From a virus: a DNA stretch of 47,051 bases. Position 1 is the first letter of the stretch. Every line of letters begins with the position of its first letter. The stretch is from the IMG/VR virus record IMGVR_UViG_3300005527_000008, positions 1 through 47,051 of that record. One strand, 5' to 3'. Positions 46,494-47,051 of the stretch are shown here, one piece after another. A program made the translations under genes and the position numbers. Below the pieces are notes generated by a model. It made no database searches, was not told the origin of the DNA, and saw nothing but the letters and a program-made list of their open reading frames with translations.

Positions 46494-47051
46494 TACCTTA
46501 TTCTTAATGTTCGTGTTGTTGTTTCTTTACTGTACTTTTTATATATATCAGGGCTCTCGGCCTTCATAAGAAGAGTATCCAATCTATTACTCACTATTTC
46601 TCTATAAGTCGCTAAGATTGTCTTTCCATCTGTGTCCATGATGGAGAACGAGTCTGCGATTTTAGAACATATCTGAGTTTTATGTTTTTCCTCTTCCTCT
46701 TGGAGATTTTTTATCTTTTCTCGTATCTCCTTTAATTTATCTATCGTATATCTTGACTCCTCGTCAATGATTTTCGCTTCCTCATTTGTTGGACGCGGAA
46801 AAAGTTTTAGAATATCCGAGGTAGATTGAGGACTTGGTGGCACTCCTTTTTCGACGTGATCCAGCCAGAATCGCTTGCAGATTTCTATAATCTTTTCTTC
46901 TAACTTTAGGTTCCTTCTATATCTATAAGTTCTAAAATCTTGTCCCCCGATAAGGACAGCTATATCTACGTAGTCTAAATCGAGCACACACGCTTGATGC
47001 GCGACTTGCAGCCAATATTCACTAGGGACGATCTCTGAACCCTCAGGCCCC
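46493..47051 (-). CDS. YqaJ-family exonuclease (3' part; runs off the window into 476..1)
   Basis: C-terminal part of the 304-residue nuclease described at 1-476; bases 46932-47051 repeat that region. Here are YWLQVAHQACVLDLDYVDIAVLIGGQDFR, the typical YqaJ central strand and loop, a basic RYRRN, and a long charged coiled-coil C-terminus (DKLKEIREKIKNLQEEEEKHK) typical of YqaJ proteins. It is complete only when the molecule is circular. Its stop overlaps the next start by one base. Confidence 0.93.
   Translation of the reverse strand, partial: GPEGSEIVPSEYWLQVAHQACVLDLDYVDIAVLIGGQDFRTYRYRRNLKLEEKIIEICKRFWLDHVEKGVPPSPQSTSDILKLFPRPTNEEAKIIDEESRYTIDKLKEIREKIKNLQEEEEKHKTQICSKIADSFSIMDTDGKTILATYREIVSNRLDTLLMKAESPDIYKKYSKETTTRTLRIR
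46932..47051. repeat. Right copy of the 120-bp terminal overlap
   Basis: Identical to 1-120; see that entry. Confidence 0.95.

Overview
The window is a complete tailed-phage genome assembled as a circle. Bases 1-120 are repeated exactly at 46932-47051, and one gene (a YqaJ-type exonuclease) reads without interruption across that junction, so the unique genome is about 46,931 bp. The gene set is that of a podovirus-like phage: TerL, a large portal, GroES-like co-chaperonin, scaffold, HK97-type capsid, P22/T7-style short-tail adaptors and hub, and four large ejection-type proteins. There is no tape measure, sheath, integrase, DNA polymerase or RNA polymerase. The host is very likely Gram-negative: the phage carries an outer-membrane beta-barrel gene and two exported proteins with Sec signal peptides. 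An alphaproteobacterial host is a guess from the style of those proteins, not a demonstration.

Layout. (i) A minus-strand block runs from 4065 down through position 1 (=46932) to 42345. It holds a VRR-NUC nuclease, basic repeat proteins, an M15 endolysin, exported and small membrane proteins, YqaJ exonuclease, an HTH protein, RecT, a holin, SSB and a DUF5681-like protein. Most genes overlap by 4-17 nt, so this is probably one long operon with one or two internal promoters. A tRNA-Asn lies in it on the opposite strand. (ii) At 4066-4451 there is a divergent control region, then a plus-strand Toprim/RepA-type primase-helicase, then a striking array of 16 GGWCC iterons followed by an AT-rich tract (6349-6757), which I read as the replication origin. 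(iii) At 6756-8034 there are small plus-strand genes ending at a strong terminator. (iv) At 8040-11060 there is an inverted island: TerL on the minus strand, an outer-membrane protein gene on the plus strand, and an orphan IS630-type transposase HTH on the minus strand. (v) At 11127-42327 lies a long plus-strand late region: small unknown and membrane proteins, portal, low-complexity virion proteins, GroES-like protein, scaffold, decoration protein, capsid, adaptors, fibres, tail hub and ejection proteins. It ends at a hairpin shared with the converging minus-strand block.

How the parts work together. The primase-helicase probably binds and opens the iteron origin and recruits host polymerase. 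YqaJ, RecT, SSB and VRR-NUC form a recombination module that can make concatemers for TerL. The virion genes show much domain shuffling. One beta-sandwich module appears in four virion proteins, a discoidin-like carbohydrate-binding domain is inserted into a head-tail adaptor, and an 809-residue fibre is built from almost identical 17-residue YadA-like repeats. A recurring TATACTTA motif sits upstream of several late genes and may mark late promoters.
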